From assembly GCF_016595245.1 (NCBI RefSeq), contig NZ_JAENHM010000095.1, positions 65,680 through 129,679 of the forward strand: DNA of 64,000 nucleotides. The letters run 5' to 3'. Below, piece after piece: positions 51,380 to 61,420 of this stretch. The translations under genes were made by a program, and so were the position numbers. Origin of the DNA: Azospirillum endophyticum (lineage in GTDB: Bacteria > Pseudomonadota > Alphaproteobacteria > Azospirillales > Azospirillaceae). The first letter of the stretch is position 1. Every line of letters begins with the position of its first letter. Below the pieces are notes generated by a model that was not told the DNA's origin, ran no database searches, and worked only from the letters and a program-made list of their open reading frames with translations.

Positions 51380-52081
51380 TAGCGGGAGTGTCGAAGTCAA
51401 TGCGAATTTTCATCTGGTTGGCCGATCCATGAGGGAGGCGGCGCCCGCTGGATCCTTGGCGGCACGCGGGCCGATCCCGACGCCTTTTCACTCCCGGAAG
51501 GCGGGGCGGATGCGGGGGCCGACATGCCGCCATGGCGGCGGACTCGTCTCGGGGATAACGGCGCTTCGGCCTCTGCAGGCGGAATGTCGCCGGAGTCTGC
51601 GGGCAGGTGCCGGTCGTTGAACCGGTCGCCCCATTCCAGGCTACGCCACGGCCCATCGTCAGCCTGTCGGCTGACGCCGCCCGACCTTTCTGGCCAGACC
51701 AACCGGAGACCAGGAGCGCCTCTCCGCTCTTATACTGCCGGCTTTCGATCCCGACCTAGCGGGATCGAAAGCTTCGGCGGCATGGGCCGCCGCCGCGCCA
51801 GTCGGCACGGATACCAGCGATCATCATCAACGACCGCTGGTATTACACCATTTCCGGAAACTCCGAGCATTGGTCGGCACTTTCCGGAGCCTCAGGCGCC
51901 GGGCGGTCCGCACCCGCGGACCTTGTCTTCATGGGCATGAGCCCGCGCGGGCGCCGTCGCGGCCGTACCGGAGCCAAGAAGATAGGGCTTTTCGGCTCCG
52001 GCATTACACCAAGGCTGGAGACGCGACCGAGCTGCGCGCGCCGCCCGGTCCGCACGCCTCGACCGCTTCCGTTCGGTGCCG
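51380..52081. other. About 700 bases without a supported gene; two hairpins
   Basis: Open frames here are short and not protein-like. Two structures stand out: a 13-base perfect stem GCTTTCGATCCCG (51741-51753) / CGGGATCGAAAGC (51760-51772) around ACCTAG, and ATACCAGCG (51811-51819) / CGCTGGTAT (51835-51843). TATTACACCA follows the second hairpin and a related CATTACACCA recurs near 52003. It may hold remnants of a mobile element or a small RNA; I cannot assign it. Confidence 0.5.
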
Positions 52082-54241
52082 TCAATCGCCGGCGAGCTGG
52101 CGGCGGGCATAGGCGGCGGTCAGGTAGCGGCTCACCAGCGCTTCGAAATCGGCCGCCTTCATGTCGCGGATGCCCAATGCCTCGAGCACCACGAGCCGCT
52201 TGCGCCGGTTCACCTTGTTGTAGATGGAAAAGCCGATCCGGTTGGGCAGCGGCGCTTCCTCGCGCAGCGCCAGCACCAGCGCCAGCCGCTGCGATGCCGT
52301 CACCTGCATGCCGACCACGTCGGTCCAGGCGATGGCTTCCCGCAACCGCGCCGACACCAGCGCGTCGGGGGTCAGGGTCATCAGCGGCGCTTTCGTCTTG
52401 TGGTGGATCCAGGCCGCATAGAGCAGGGCGATGCCGACCGCGACGGCGGCCACCGCCCCGACCACGACCTTCGTCCCCGGATCGTTGTCGATGCCCAGGG
52501 CTTGCGCGAAGACGGTGGTGCAGGTGGCGAAGGCGGCGAACAGGGCCGCGATGAAGGCCATGGCCCAGATCATCGGCTTGCCGTTCTCGTAGAGCACCGT
52601 GTGTTCCGCCGGAACGGCCGAGGCGGCCATTTCCAGCTCCTCCCGGTTCAGCCGGTGCGCCTGCCGTGCCTCGTCGAGGAAGGCCGTGGTCAGCCCGTGG
52701 CAAAGCCCGGTCCAGTCGGAGAACAGCCGATGCGGCAGGCCGGTATCCTCCACCGCCGGTCCGCGGCCGGCGCGGGCCAGCAGGCGGTCGTCCAGCGCGA
52801 CGCCGAGGGTGCTGATCCGCAAGGCGGTCGGCGGGTGGCTGTCGGTCGGGTGGGGCTGGCACTCGCCGATATACGCGGCGGGATCGGGAAGGCCGGCCTC
52901 CACGCGGCGGACCATTTCCGCCATCAGATCCGGGGCCGCCGCGTCGGGGTCGGAGAAGGCGTCGCTCAGCGTCCCGTCGACGATGGGTGCCAGCACGGCG
53001 GTGCGGAGCAGGGCGAGGGGAATGCTCTCCGGGCCGCTGACCAGGCTGCTCCGCCGGTCGGCCTCCAGCTCGCGCTGCCGCCTGTGCTGGGCGACCGCGA
53101 CGTCGAAACTCTCCAGCGTGTGGAAGCCCAGGTGCAGGGCGGGCGTGAGCACGAAGCCGCCGCTGCCGCCGGTCCGGCCCAGCGCGTTCAGGGTCTGCCA
53201 CAGACCGGCATGGATCGGGGCGAAACGACGGTTGTAGGCGGTGTCCTCGCCCGAGAAATGGGCCAGTTCGTGGCCGATGACCGCCGCCAGCTCGGTCTCG
53301 CCGATCAGCGGCAGGTAGGGGGCCGGCAGATGCAGGGTGCGGCCCGACAGCGGCTGTTCCCGCCCCGAAGGCCGGACCGGCCACTCGGTGACGAAGAAGC
53401 CGTCGGTCAGGCCGATCAGGATGGTGTCCGGCATCAGCGCCCCGTGCCGGGCCGCCAGATCGTCGACGAGGCGCCAGAGCCCAGGCGCCCTCTCCCGGTC
53501 CACCGCCACGCCGCGGATTTCGAGCGGTTCCACCGTGTAGAGGTCGAAGACGCGGCGCATCGCGATCACCGCCACCACGGCGCTGTAGGCGGCGAAAACC
53601 GCCAGCACCACGCCGAGGCCGAAGAGCTTGGCGCTGCCGGTGGACAGATGGTCCCAGAACCACAGGCTGGCCGCTTCGAACAGCGAGGCCGAAATGCCGG
53701 CGACGCTGAGGCCGACGAGCACGGAACCGAGCGTGAAGGGCAGGCTCCGCCTCAGGCGGTCGAAGCTGCGGACCAGGGCGTCGCGCGACCCCCGCGCCCG
53801 CAGGGCCGCGGTCCGCGCCGCCAGCAGCCCGCCGAGCCCGGCGAGGAAGGCCAGCAGCCCGCCGGCCATCGTGCCCCAGCTCAACGGGTAGCGGATCAGG
53901 GAAACCTCGACGCCCTCGTCCATCGTGCCGATGGCCTTGCGGACGCCGGCGATGGCCATGGAAACGGGCATGCGGCGCCCGTCCGGCCCGCCCATGGTGA
54001 CGAAGGCCGACGGAGTCTGCGCTTCGATCCGCTGAAGCTGGGCAAGCACCTCCGGCAAATCCAGCATGCCCTGCCGGTACTCGTCGCGCGTCGCGGCGGC
54101 CCGCTGCTCCTGCCAGACCCCGAGTGCCACGAACGCCAGTGGAACGACCAACAGCCAGAGGAGGAGTACGGCCCATTGCGGAAGACGAGGGATGCGGCGG
54201 CCGGAACCGGCCGCACCGCCGAAAGCGATTGTGTCTGCCAC
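52082..54241 (-). CDS. M48-family membrane metalloprotease
   Basis: A 719-residue protein with a first helix (LPQWAVLLLWLLVVPLAFVA), two or three further helices before residue 220, a Zn-protease domain with HELAH (H324-H328) in AAVIGHELAHFSGEDT and the third ligand Glu in QRELEADRRSS, and two helices near residues 565-625. The layout fits large M48 proteins fused to membrane segments, probably in quality control of membrane proteins; that role is inference. The start is GTG 54241 with GGAGG eight bases upstream; the open frame continues to 55255 only as antisense of the next gene. Confidence 0.88.
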   Translation of the reverse strand: MADTIAFGGAAGSGRRIPRLPQWAVLLLWLLVVPLAFVALGVWQEQRAAATRDEYRQGMLDLPEVLAQLQRIEAQTPSAFVTMGGPDGRRMPVSMAIAGVRKAIGTMDEGVEVSLIRYPLSWGTMAGGLLAFLAGLGGLLAARTAALRARGSRDALVRSFDRLRRSLPFTLGSVLVGLSVAGISASLFEAASLWFWDHLSTGSAKLFGLGVVLAVFAAYSAVVAVIAMRRVFDLYTVEPLEIRGVAVDRERAPGLWRLVDDLAARHGALMPDTILIGLTDGFFVTEWPVRPSGREQPLSGRTLHLPAPYLPLIGETELAAVIGHELAHFSGEDTAYNRRFAPIHAGLWQTLNALGRTGGSGGFVLTPALHLGFHTLESFDVAVAQHRRQRELEADRRSSLVSGPESIPLALLRTAVLAPIVDGTLSDAFSDPDAAAPDLMAEMVRRVEAGLPDPAAYIGECQPHPTDSHPPTALRISTLGVALDDRLLARAGRGPAVEDTGLPHRLFSDWTGLCHGLTTAFLDEARQAHRLNREELEMAASAVPAEHTVLYENGKPMIWAMAFIAALFAAFATCTTVFAQALGIDNDPGTKVVVGAVAAVAVGIALLYAAWIHHKTKAPLMTLTPDALVSARLREAIAWTDVVGMQVTASQRLALVLALREEAPLPNRIGFSIYNKVNRRKRLVVLEALGIRDMKAADFEALVSRYLTAAYARRQLAGD

Positions 54242-54372
54242 GCCCCATCCTCCGTCATCGACGCATCGCGCCGGAGGATCGCGCAATGCGCGCAGCGAAG
54301 CCAGCCGCCCCGAAGGGGTAGCAAATCCAGATCGGTCTCCGCCGCCGGACGCCCTCGTCCAATCGCCGGCTT

Positions 54373-55554
54373 CTACGGCGCAGCGCGATCGGGCAGGGAG
54401 GCGACGCTTTGCAGGGCTTGGTCGAGGTCCGCGAGGAGGTCGGCTTCCCCTTCCAGCCCGACGGACAGCCGCAGCAGGCTGTCGTCGATGCCCGCCACCC
54501 GCCGCGCCTCGGCATCCATGCTTGCATGCGTCATCGTCGCCGGATGGGCGACAAGGCTTTCGACGCCGCCGAGCGACTCCGCGAGCGTGAACAGCTTGAC
54601 CGCTTCCACGAAACGGCGGGCGCCGTCCGTGCCGCCTTTGACGTTGAAACTCACCATCGCCCCGAAGCCGCGCTGCTGGCGCACCGCGGTGGCATGTCCG
54701 GGATGAGACGGCAGCCCCGGATAATGCACGGCATCGACGCAGGAATGGCGATCCAGGAAGTCGGCGACGGCGGAGGCGTTGCGCTGCTGGTGCTCCAGCC
54801 TCGGGAACAGGGTTCTCAGCCCACGCAGCGTCAGGTACGCGTCGAAGGGCGCCCCGGTGATGCCGGTCGCGTTGGCCCACTCCTCCAGGCCTTTCAGGTC
54901 CTGCGGGTCCGCGGCGATGACCGCTCCGCCCACGACGTCGGAGTGGCCGTTGAGATATTTCGTCGTGGAATGGATGGCGAAGTCCGCGCCGAGCGCAAGG
55001 GGCTGCTGGAGCGCGGGGGACAGGAAGGTGTTGTCGACGGCGACCTTCGCTCCGACCGCCTTGCTCCGTTCCGCCACCCGGGCGATATCGGTAACGCGCA
55101 GCAGCGGATTGCTCGGGGATTCGATCAGGACCAGAGCCGGGCGCCGCCCGAGGACCGCGGTCAACTCGGCTTCGGAATTCTGATCGACGAAAGCGACGTC
55201 GAAATGCCCCTTCGCCGCGCGCAGGGAGAGCAGGCGGTGCGTGCCGCCGTAGCAATCATGCGGCGCGACCACCAGCTGCCCGCGGTCGAGCGTGGCCAGC
55301 AGCAGGTCGACCGCGGCCATGCCCGTTGCCGTGATCACCGCACCGCAGCCGCCCTCGAGCTGGGCCAGGGTGTCGGCGAGCTGATCGCGCGTCGGGTTGG
55401 ACATTCGCGAGTATTCGTAGGATCCGGGATTCTTGAAGCCCGGGAAACGATAGGTGGTCGACAGGTAGATCGGCGGGGTCACCGCGCCGAACGCCGCATC
55501 GCTGGCGATGCCATTGGCCGCGGCTATCGTCTGCGCTGTCTTGCCGGTCTTCAT
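54373..55554 (-). CDS. metB: Cystathionine gamma-synthase-type PLP enzyme
   Basis: A 393-residue Cys/Met-metabolism enzyme. TPPIYLSTTYRFPGFKNPGS, EYSRMSNPTRDQLADTLAQL, VDNTFLSPALQQPLALGAD and the PLP-lysine motif HSTTKYLNGHSDVVGG are all present, then SLGGVESLVAHPATMTHASM. The sequence suits cystathionine gamma-synthase or gamma-lyase; the two cannot be separated reliably by eye. GGAGG lies upstream of ATG 55554. It is transcribed toward the M48 gene with a 130-base gap and no known riboswitch-like structure upstream. Confidence 0.88.
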   Translation of the reverse strand: MKTGKTAQTIAAANGIASDAAFGAVTPPIYLSTTYRFPGFKNPGSYEYSRMSNPTRDQLADTLAQLEGGCGAVITATGMAAVDLLLATLDRGQLVVAPHDCYGGTHRLLSLRAAKGHFDVAFVDQNSEAELTAVLGRRPALVLIESPSNPLLRVTDIARVAERSKAVGAKVAVDNTFLSPALQQPLALGADFAIHSTTKYLNGHSDVVGGAVIAADPQDLKGLEEWANATGITGAPFDAYLTLRGLRTLFPRLEHQQRNASAVADFLDRHSCVDAVHYPGLPSHPGHATAVRQQRGFGAMVSFNVKGGTDGARRFVEAVKLFTLAESLGGVESLVAHPATMTHASMDAEARRVAGIDDSLLRLSVGLEGEADLLADLDQALQSVASLPDRAAP

Positions 55555-55821
55555 GCTCAGCGTCCTCCGTCCTCTGCCTGTTCCACGCGCGCGGTCACGA
55601 TGCGGGAACGGCTGGGCACGCGACGCCTTGGCAGCCGGCAAATCCTAGGAGGTGCAGGGTCGGCACGATAGCGAAATCTTCCGATGGGTCGTATCGGCAC
55701 GGCCGATGATCCGCCGGCGGGGCAGGGGATGGTTTCCGCGTCCCGTGGCAAGTCGCCGGAGGCATTCGTTTTGCGATCGGATCCACACGTCGAATCGATC
55801 CCGGTTCCGTGCGGTCCGATC

Positions 55822-57035
55822 TAAGTGGTGCATCCGCTAAATGAGGGCGACATTTGGGACTGCGGCGATTCCCGGGCGTCGCGGCGTACGGTGTCGCCGC
55901 CGCCGTCCCCAGACGAAGGGGTGCTTATGGGCATTCCAATAAGCGGTGGCTCGGGTGACAGCATCCTCGATTTCGGCCCAGGCATCGAATCGCCGCCCCT
56001 TCAGGGCCAGTGAGCGCAGCACCTTCCACCAGGGCTCGATCAGGTTCAGGTAGGCGGCATACTTGGGCTGGAAGACGAATTCCCAGCGCGGATGGGCCGG
56101 ATTGAACAGCAGCACGTCCATCGCGCTGTGGGTGTTGAGGTTGTCCACCACCGCGTAGACGCGCTCGACGGCGGGGTCGATCCACCCCTCCAACTGCGCA
56201 AGGAAGTCGATCCAATTGGCGGTGGTCCGGCCCGTGTAGGTCGCGGTGAAGGCGTCCCCGGTCGCCGCCCGCAAGGCGCCGAAGACGTAGCCGGCGACAT
56301 CGCGCCGGCCGTAGTCGATCTCCTGGGTGGCGCGTTCGGCCTTCGGACCAGCGGGCCTCACCAGCCGCCGGCCTGGATAGCTCTTGCTCGCCTGCGGCCC
56401 CATCTCGTCCAAGCAGATCACGACGCTGTCGGCCGGTGGTGCGGTATAGAGTTGCTCGATCGCCCCCTTTTCTTGGCGAAGTCGGGATCGACCCGTTCGC
56501 CAAACCACGTCTCCTCGTTCCGCCATTTGAGCCCTTCATCGAGCAGGATCTCGCTGATGCGGCTGCGCCGCATGCCGATGTTGTGCTCGCTCAGATAGGC
56601 GACCAAGCGGTCCAGCGTCCAGCAGGCGAACGGTAGCTCCAGATCGCTCGGTCGGCGCAGGGCGAGGCGGATGACCGTGCTGCGCTCTTCGGCGGAGTAG
56701 GTCGGCGGCCGGCCAGAGCGCACCGCCTCCCAAACCCGCCAGCCCGCCCTCATTGAGGCGCTTGAGCCAGAAGCGGACGGTATCGCCGCTCAGCTCCATT
56801 CTTGCGGCAATCCGCGGAGCCGAAAGGCCATCCATGGCATGCACAATGATTTGAGCGCGCCGCACCAGACCGGCACCGCGCGTCCGTGAGCGCGCCAACT
56901 GCAGAAGGCCTTCCTTTCCCTCATCGCTTGCGGCGCGCACCCGGATGGTCATAGTTCGGCTCCTCGGCTGGGGGCATCCCTCTTCAACCAGCCAACACCG
57001 TAGAAATTCCGCTCAACTTGATGGATGCACCATTA
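55822..57035. mobile_element. IS630-family insertion sequence
   Basis: About 1.2 kb bounded by TA (55822-55823 and 57034-57035), the IS630/Tc1 target. Terminal inverted repeats share GGTGCATCC (TAAGTGGTGCATCC on the left, TAATGGTGCATCC read inward from the right). The transposase inside is frameshifted, so the copy is probably immobile on its own. Confidence 0.82.
55837..56952 (-). pseudogene. IS630 transposase, two compensating frameshifts
   Basis: The N-terminal helix-turn-helix part (MTIRVRAASDEGKEGLLQLA to LKRLNEGGLAGLGG) is in one frame, the middle (RSGRPPTYSAEERSTVIRLA to FAKKRG) in a second, and the DDE catalytic part (VVICLDEMGPQ, VYAVVDNLNTHS, NLIEPWWKVL) back in the first. Shifts lie near 56730 and in the G-run near 56465. 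The D-D-E residues are intact. Repaired length would be about 371 aa. The second shift, at AAAAGGGGG, could be programmed; the first looks like damage. Confidence 0.85.
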
Positions 57036-57119
57036 AATGCGGTGTTTTTCGAATTCTCTGACCGGCGGGTCACGACTACGAAAGCTACACGGAAAGGTTC
57101 CGGTCGAACGCCCATGACC

Positions 57120-58454
57120 TCACTCCTCGCGGAAAGCCTTGCGGAAGCTGTCGTCAATTGGCTGCGTCAGGTAACGCAACAATGTCCGTTCACCGGTGAC
57201 GATCAGCGTTTCCGCAGGCATGCCCGGCAGAAGATGCACGTCCTTCAGCGCGGCGAGCTGCGTTGCATCCACAGCCACGCGGGCCTGATAATAGGGCTGC
57301 CCGGTGCGGTCGTCGATCACCGCATCGGCCGACACGCGCAGCACCGCCCCGTCGAGTTGAGGCGTGGTGCGGCTCTTGAACGCGCTCAGCACCACCTTTG
57401 CCGGCAGCCCGGCATGCACCACGTCGATGTCGTTCGGACTCACCCGCGCGTCGATCACCAGACGGTCATCGAGAGGCACGAGATCCAGGATCGCCTCGCC
57501 CGGCGCCACCACCGCCCCCGGCGCGAAGGTCCGCAAATTCATCACCGTGCCGGCCTCCGGAGCGAGCACGTCGCGCCGACCCTGGCGGATGGACGCGGCG
57601 GCGAGCTTTTCCTCGGCCTCCGCGCGGCGGACCTGCACATCGCGCAATTCGGTGGCGACCTCGCTCTGGCGGTCGGCACGCAACCCCAGGATCTCCAGAT
57701 CCGCCTCCGCGATGGCTTCGCGGGCCTGGGCGATGCGATTGGCAAGATCGCCCTGCATGCCGTCCAGTTCGGCCGTCTGCCGCATCAGGGCAAGCAAGCG
57801 CGGCTTGCGCTCCAGCCCTTTGGCGACCATCTCCGCCACGGCTGCCGCTTCCTCCTGGATAAGGACGAGCTGGCGCCCGCCGGCCCTGCGTTGCGCCTCC
57901 AGCCCGGCGATCTGCGCCTCCAGCTGGGCGATGCGCTGCCGCGTGATCACGGCACGCCCGTCCAGGCTGGCGCGGCGACTGAGGAAGATGCGCTGCTGTC
58001 CGCCGACAATTTCCGCCACGCTCCCGGCCGAGGCAGGGGCGGCGGCCTTCGCCGCCAAAGCCTTGGGCAGGGTCATGGTCGCCACTTCGTCCCGCTCGGC
58101 GATCAGCCGCGCCTCCTGCGCCAGCAACGCCCAGAGCTGCCCTTCCAGCACCGTCACCGTCGAGCGGGACTCCAGATCGTCGAGGCGGATCAGCGGCTGC
58201 CCCGCCACCACGCGGTCGCCGTCGCGCACCAGGATTTCCGCAACGATGCCGCCATCCAGATGCTGCACGGTCTTTCGATTGCTGTCGGCGGTGACGGTGC
58301 CGGGCGCCACCGCCGCACTGGCGAGCGGGACGAGCGCGGCCCAGGTGCCGAAGCCCCCGAAACCGGCGAGGGTCAGCGCTAGACCGGCGGCGATGAACCT
58401 GCCGACCGGCGGATGCGGCGGTTGACGGCGGTCGGCAGGATTGTCTGTGGTCAT
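57120..58454 (-). CDS. Type I secretion membrane-fusion protein (HlyD family)
   Basis: A 444-residue periplasmic adaptor: one helix near residues 20-42 (FIAAGLALTLAGFGGFGTWA), biotinyl-lipoyl-type half GTVTADSNRKTVQHLDGGIV and EILVRDGDRVVAGQPLIRLD, a long coiled coil (about residues 95-275), then LAPEAGTVMNLRTFAPGAVV and a C-terminal beta domain. This is the PrtE/LapC pattern. It bridges the ABC exporter (overlapping operon) to an outer-membrane TolC-type channel encoded elsewhere. ATG 58454 is preferred over TTG 58460. Confidence 0.93.
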   Translation of the reverse strand: MTTDNPADRRQPPHPPVGRFIAAGLALTLAGFGGFGTWAALVPLASAAVAPGTVTADSNRKTVQHLDGGIVAEILVRDGDRVVAGQPLIRLDDLESRSTVTVLEGQLWALLAQEARLIAERDEVATMTLPKALAAKAAAPASAGSVAEIVGGQQRIFLSRRASLDGRAVITRQRIAQLEAQIAGLEAQRRAGGRQLVLIQEEAAAVAEMVAKGLERKPRLLALMRQTAELDGMQGDLANRIAQAREAIAEADLEILGLRADRQSEVATELRDVQVRRAEAEEKLAAASIRQGRRDVLAPEAGTVMNLRTFAPGAVVAPGEAILDLVPLDDRLVIDARVSPNDIDVVHAGLPAKVVLSAFKSRTTPQLDGAVLRVSADAVIDDRTGQPYYQARVAVDATQLAALKDVHLLPGMPAETLIVTGERTLLRYLTQPIDDSFRKAFREE

Positions 58455-58463
58455 CGCCAAATC

Positions 58464-60302
58464 TCACTCAGCCATCTGAAGCGGCGGCGCGCCGGTTTGG
58501 ATCGCACTGGCCTGGATCGCACCGGCCTGGATCGCGCGGCTTGGTGCGGCGGCTCCGCCGGGCACGGATTGCAGGCTGCGGCGCTTCAGCATCTCCAGAA
58601 CCTCGGCACGGGGGCCGAACGCCTCCACCCGGCCGTCGCGCAGGGCGACCATGCGGTCCACCTGCGCCAGAGTGCCGGGCCGGTGGCCGATGACGATCAC
58701 GCAGGCCCCCTGTTCCTTCAACGCGGCGATGGCCCTGTTCAACGCCTGCTCGCCCTCGGCGTCGAGGCTGGCGTTGGGCTCGTCCAGAACCACCAGCTTC
58801 GGCGTGCCATACAGTGCGCGGGCCAGGGCGATCCGCTGGCGCTGCCCGCCGGACAGGAAGGCGCCGCCGTCGCCGACCTCGGTGTCGTAGCCGTTCGGCA
58901 GCCGCAGGATCATCGCGTGACAGTCGGCGAGCCGCGCCGCTTCCATCACCGCCTCCGGATCCGGGTCGCCCAGCCGGGCGATGTTCTCCGCCACCGTGCC
59001 GGAAAACAGCTCGACATCCTGCGGCAGATAGCCGATGTGCCGGCCGACGTCGTCGCGCCGCCACTGGAACAGGTCGGCGCCGTCCAGCCGCACGGCACCG
59101 CCCAAGGGCGGGTGCAGCCCGACCAGCAGCCGGGCCAAGGTCGATTTGCCGGCCGCCGACGGTCCGACGATTGCCAACGCCTCGCCGGGCCGGGCCTCGA
59201 ACGACACGTTGTTCAGCAGGAGCCGCCCCCGATCGCCGATGCGGAAGGCGACAGCCTGCACCGTCAGCCGCCCGGCCGGAGCCGGAAGGGGCAGGCCGGC
59301 GGAACGGCGCATCGGCCGCGCGAAGACCGTCGTCAGCCGGCGCCAGGCGTCGCGCCCGGCGCTGACCTGCCGCCAGCCGCCGATGGCCTGCTCCACCGGT
59401 GCGAGCGCCCGGCCGACCACCAGCGACGCGGCCATCATCGAGCCGGCGCCCATCTCGTGCCGCACCACAAGCCAGGCGCCGGCGCCCAGCATGGCCACCT
59501 GGACCATCTGCCGCAGGAACTTGGTCATGTTCAGCAGCGCCGCCCCGCGCCGATGCGCCCGGTCCTGCAGATCGAGGGCGCGTGCATGGTCGCGCTCCCA
59601 CCTCCGGGTGAGGCCGGGCAGCAGGTGCATGGCGTCCACCGCCTCGGCATTGCGCATCGCGGTTTCCGCCGTGCCCCGAGCGCGGGTGCTCGCCGCAGCC
59701 GCTTCGCCGAGATTGGCGCGGGTGACCCGGTCATTGGCCAGCGCCAGCCCGAACAGCAGCAGCGCGGAGGCCGTGGCGACATGTCCCAGCACCGGGTGGA
59801 GCACGTAGAGAAGCGCCAGATAGATCGGCACCCAGGGCGCATCGAACAGGAAGGCCAAGCCGTTGCCGAGCACGCCGCGCACGGTCCCCAGGTCGCGCAG
59901 GATCTCGGCGCGCTGCCCCTGTCCGAGCAGGGCGCCGTCCACCATCCGCTCCAGCATCGGCGGGCCGAGGCGACGCTCCATCCAATCGCCCAGCACGCTC
60001 AGCGTCCGCGTCCGCACGTAATCGAGCGCACCGAGCAAGGCCAGCGCCTCCGCGGCGATCAGCGACAGGAACAGCAGCGTCGGCAGGCTGCCCGACGGCA
60101 GAACCCGGTCATAGACCTGCATCATGTAAAGCGACGAGGTCAGCATCAGCAGGTTGACGAGCAGACTGAACCCGGCCACCCACAGCAGCGGCGCCCGACA
60201 ATGGGCCACGATGGCCCCAGGGTTCGCAACCGAGGTCGCAGCCGGGCCGGGCGCGCTCCCGGTGTGGCGGACTGCCTCCTCCGTAAATGGCGCAGGGGAC
60301 AT
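58464..60302 (-). CDS. Type I secretion ABC exporter (PrtD-like permease/ATPase)
   Basis: A 612-residue half-transporter: six-helix membrane domain (about residues 30-320; SLYMMQVYDRVLPSGSLPTL is typical of PrtD) and ATPase domain with Walker A GPSAAGKST, Q-loop YLPQDVELFSGTVAENIARL, signature LSGGQRQRIALARAL and Walker B LVVLDEPNASLD. No N-terminal C39 or CLD domain is seen, so it fits exporters of RTX proteins without a leader. Start overlaps the stop of the upstream unknown gene (TGATG). Confidence 0.94.
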   Translation of the reverse strand: MSPAPFTEEAVRHTGSAPGPAATSVANPGAIVAHCRAPLLWVAGFSLLVNLLMLTSSLYMMQVYDRVLPSGSLPTLLFLSLIAAEALALLGALDYVRTRTLSVLGDWMERRLGPPMLERMVDGALLGQGQRAEILRDLGTVRGVLGNGLAFLFDAPWVPIYLALLYVLHPVLGHVATASALLLFGLALANDRVTRANLGEAAAASTRARGTAETAMRNAEAVDAMHLLPGLTRRWERDHARALDLQDRAHRRGAALLNMTKFLRQMVQVAMLGAGAWLVVRHEMGAGSMMAASLVVGRALAPVEQAIGGWRQVSAGRDAWRRLTTVFARPMRRSAGLPLPAPAGRLTVQAVAFRIGDRGRLLLNNVSFEARPGEALAIVGPSAAGKSTLARLLVGLHPPLGGAVRLDGADLFQWRRDDVGRHIGYLPQDVELFSGTVAENIARLGDPDPEAVMEAARLADCHAMILRLPNGYDTEVGDGGAFLSGGQRQRIALARALYGTPKLVVLDEPNASLDAEGEQALNRAIAALKEQGACVIVIGHRPGTLAQVDRMVALRDGRVEAFGPRAEVLEMLKRRSLQSVPGGAAAPSRAIQAGAIQASAIQTGAPPLQMAE

Positions 60303-61420
60303 CAGACGGTCTTGCCGTCATCGGGGCCGGCTTTTCCGGCACCGGACTTCAGGGCGTCCAGCAGGCCGCTGGCAGCCGTATCGGCGGTTCCGTCGGCTGC
60401 CCCGGCAAGCGCTCCGAGAATTCCGTCACTTCCGCTCTTCTGCGTTCCCGATGCCGCCGCCCGCAGCATCGAAAGCGCCGCCTGCGCGTTTCCACGATCG
60501 ACGGCGGCCGGTTTGCCAGCACCGGAATCCTCCGCCGCGGTTGCCTGGACCGGGTCGGCGGCTTCCGCGCCAACCGCTGCTGCGGGAGCGGCCGGTGCGG
60601 CGGCGGGCGCGGCTGCCGGTTCCTCCTTCGGGGCGGCGGCGCCGGCTTTCGATCCGATGCCGGGGATATCGACGGTCGCCGCGAAGTTCTGGAAGGCGTT
60701 CCCGAAGACCTTGGCATCGAAGCCAAGCTGCTGAAGCTTCTGCGCGGCGCCATTCGCCTTTTCCGAATAGGCTTCGGTAAAGCCGTCTTCCGAGATCATC
60801 GAGCCCATAGCGGCGTTGAAGCCCTTGACGGTTTTCTCATAGCCGGCCTCCAGGGACGATGCCTTGCCAAGCGCCGCCTGTTCATTGCCGATTGCGGCCA
60901 TTTGAGCGTCGAATTCCTCTTGAGCCGGGCGCAACCCCTCGCGGACCTGATCCATGGACAGTTCGCCGCTCTCCTGCGCTTTCTGCAAATTGCTGAATGC
61001 TTGGCCGAATGCCTCCCGAGCGGCACCCATCCGGTCGTTCAAGCCTCTCTGCTTGTCCAGCATCGACCCCGATGCGGCCAAGCGCTGATCGTCCTCCTGG
61101 TCGCGCGGTCGCTCCCGGCTATAGCGGCTGAAGGTCGCTTGAGTGGCCATCGAGCGCAGTCCGAGAACGGCATCGTCGGCGCTGATCTGGCCGGAATTTA
61201 CCAGATTTTCCAGTGCGCCCCGTGCCTTCGAATCCAGATGCTTGAAGGCATCCGCCGCCACGCCGGAGAGGGCTTGGCCGAGCTTGCTCACCGACACGCT
61301 GTCCTTGGCGGCGCCGGTCGCCTGGAACACTCCGGAACTGCCCGCCGTGACTTGGGGCTTCCACTGGGTGGACCCCGACGACGATAAGACATTCAGAGGC
61401 TTAGTCTGGCCGATCATCAT
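60302..61420 (-). CDS. Unknown Ala-rich protein coupled to the type I secretion operon
   Basis: A 372-residue protein without recognised family, first gene of the T1SS operon and translationally coupled to the exporter (TGATG). It has no signal peptide. The N-terminal 240 residues are Gln/Ala/Glu-rich and helical (DQRLAASGSMLDKQRGLNDR; FSNLQKAQESGELSMDQVRE), followed by a Pro/Ala linker (AAAPAAAPAAPAAA) and an Ala/Gly tail. GGGAGG lies six bases before ATG 61420. It may be cargo, a chaperone or a regulator of export; there are no RTX repeats. Confidence 0.8.
   Translation of the reverse strand: MMIGQTKPLNVLSSSGSTQWKPQVTAGSSGVFQATGAAKDSVSVSKLGQALSGVAADAFKHLDSKARGALENLVNSGQISADDAVLGLRSMATQATFSRYSRERPRDQEDDQRLAASGSMLDKQRGLNDRMGAAREAFGQAFSNLQKAQESGELSMDQVREGLRPAQEEFDAQMAAIGNEQAALGKASSLEAGYEKTVKGFNAAMGSMISEDGFTEAYSEKANGAAQKLQQLGFDAKVFGNAFQNFAATVDIPGIGSKAGAAAPKEEPAAAPAAAPAAPAAAVGAEAADPVQATAAEDSGAGKPAAVDRGNAQAALSMLRAAASGTQKSGSDGILGALAGAADGTADTAASGLLDALKSGAGKAGPDDGKTV

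Noticed and set aside
51524..51940. 138-codon frame in the gene-free stretch
   Set aside because: Arg/Ser/Pro-rich composition without motifs, no ribosome-binding site, and it runs through both hairpins.
54242..55255. Extension of the M48 protease frame upstream
   Set aside because: This stretch is an alternative frame over the cystathionine gamma-synthase-type gene. GTG 54241 has a proper ribosome-binding site and begins the hydrophobic N-terminus.
55555..55821. SAM-responsive riboswitch before the metB-like gene
   Set aside because: I looked on the minus strand for the SAM-II pseudoknot type common in alphaproteobacteria and saw no matching core.
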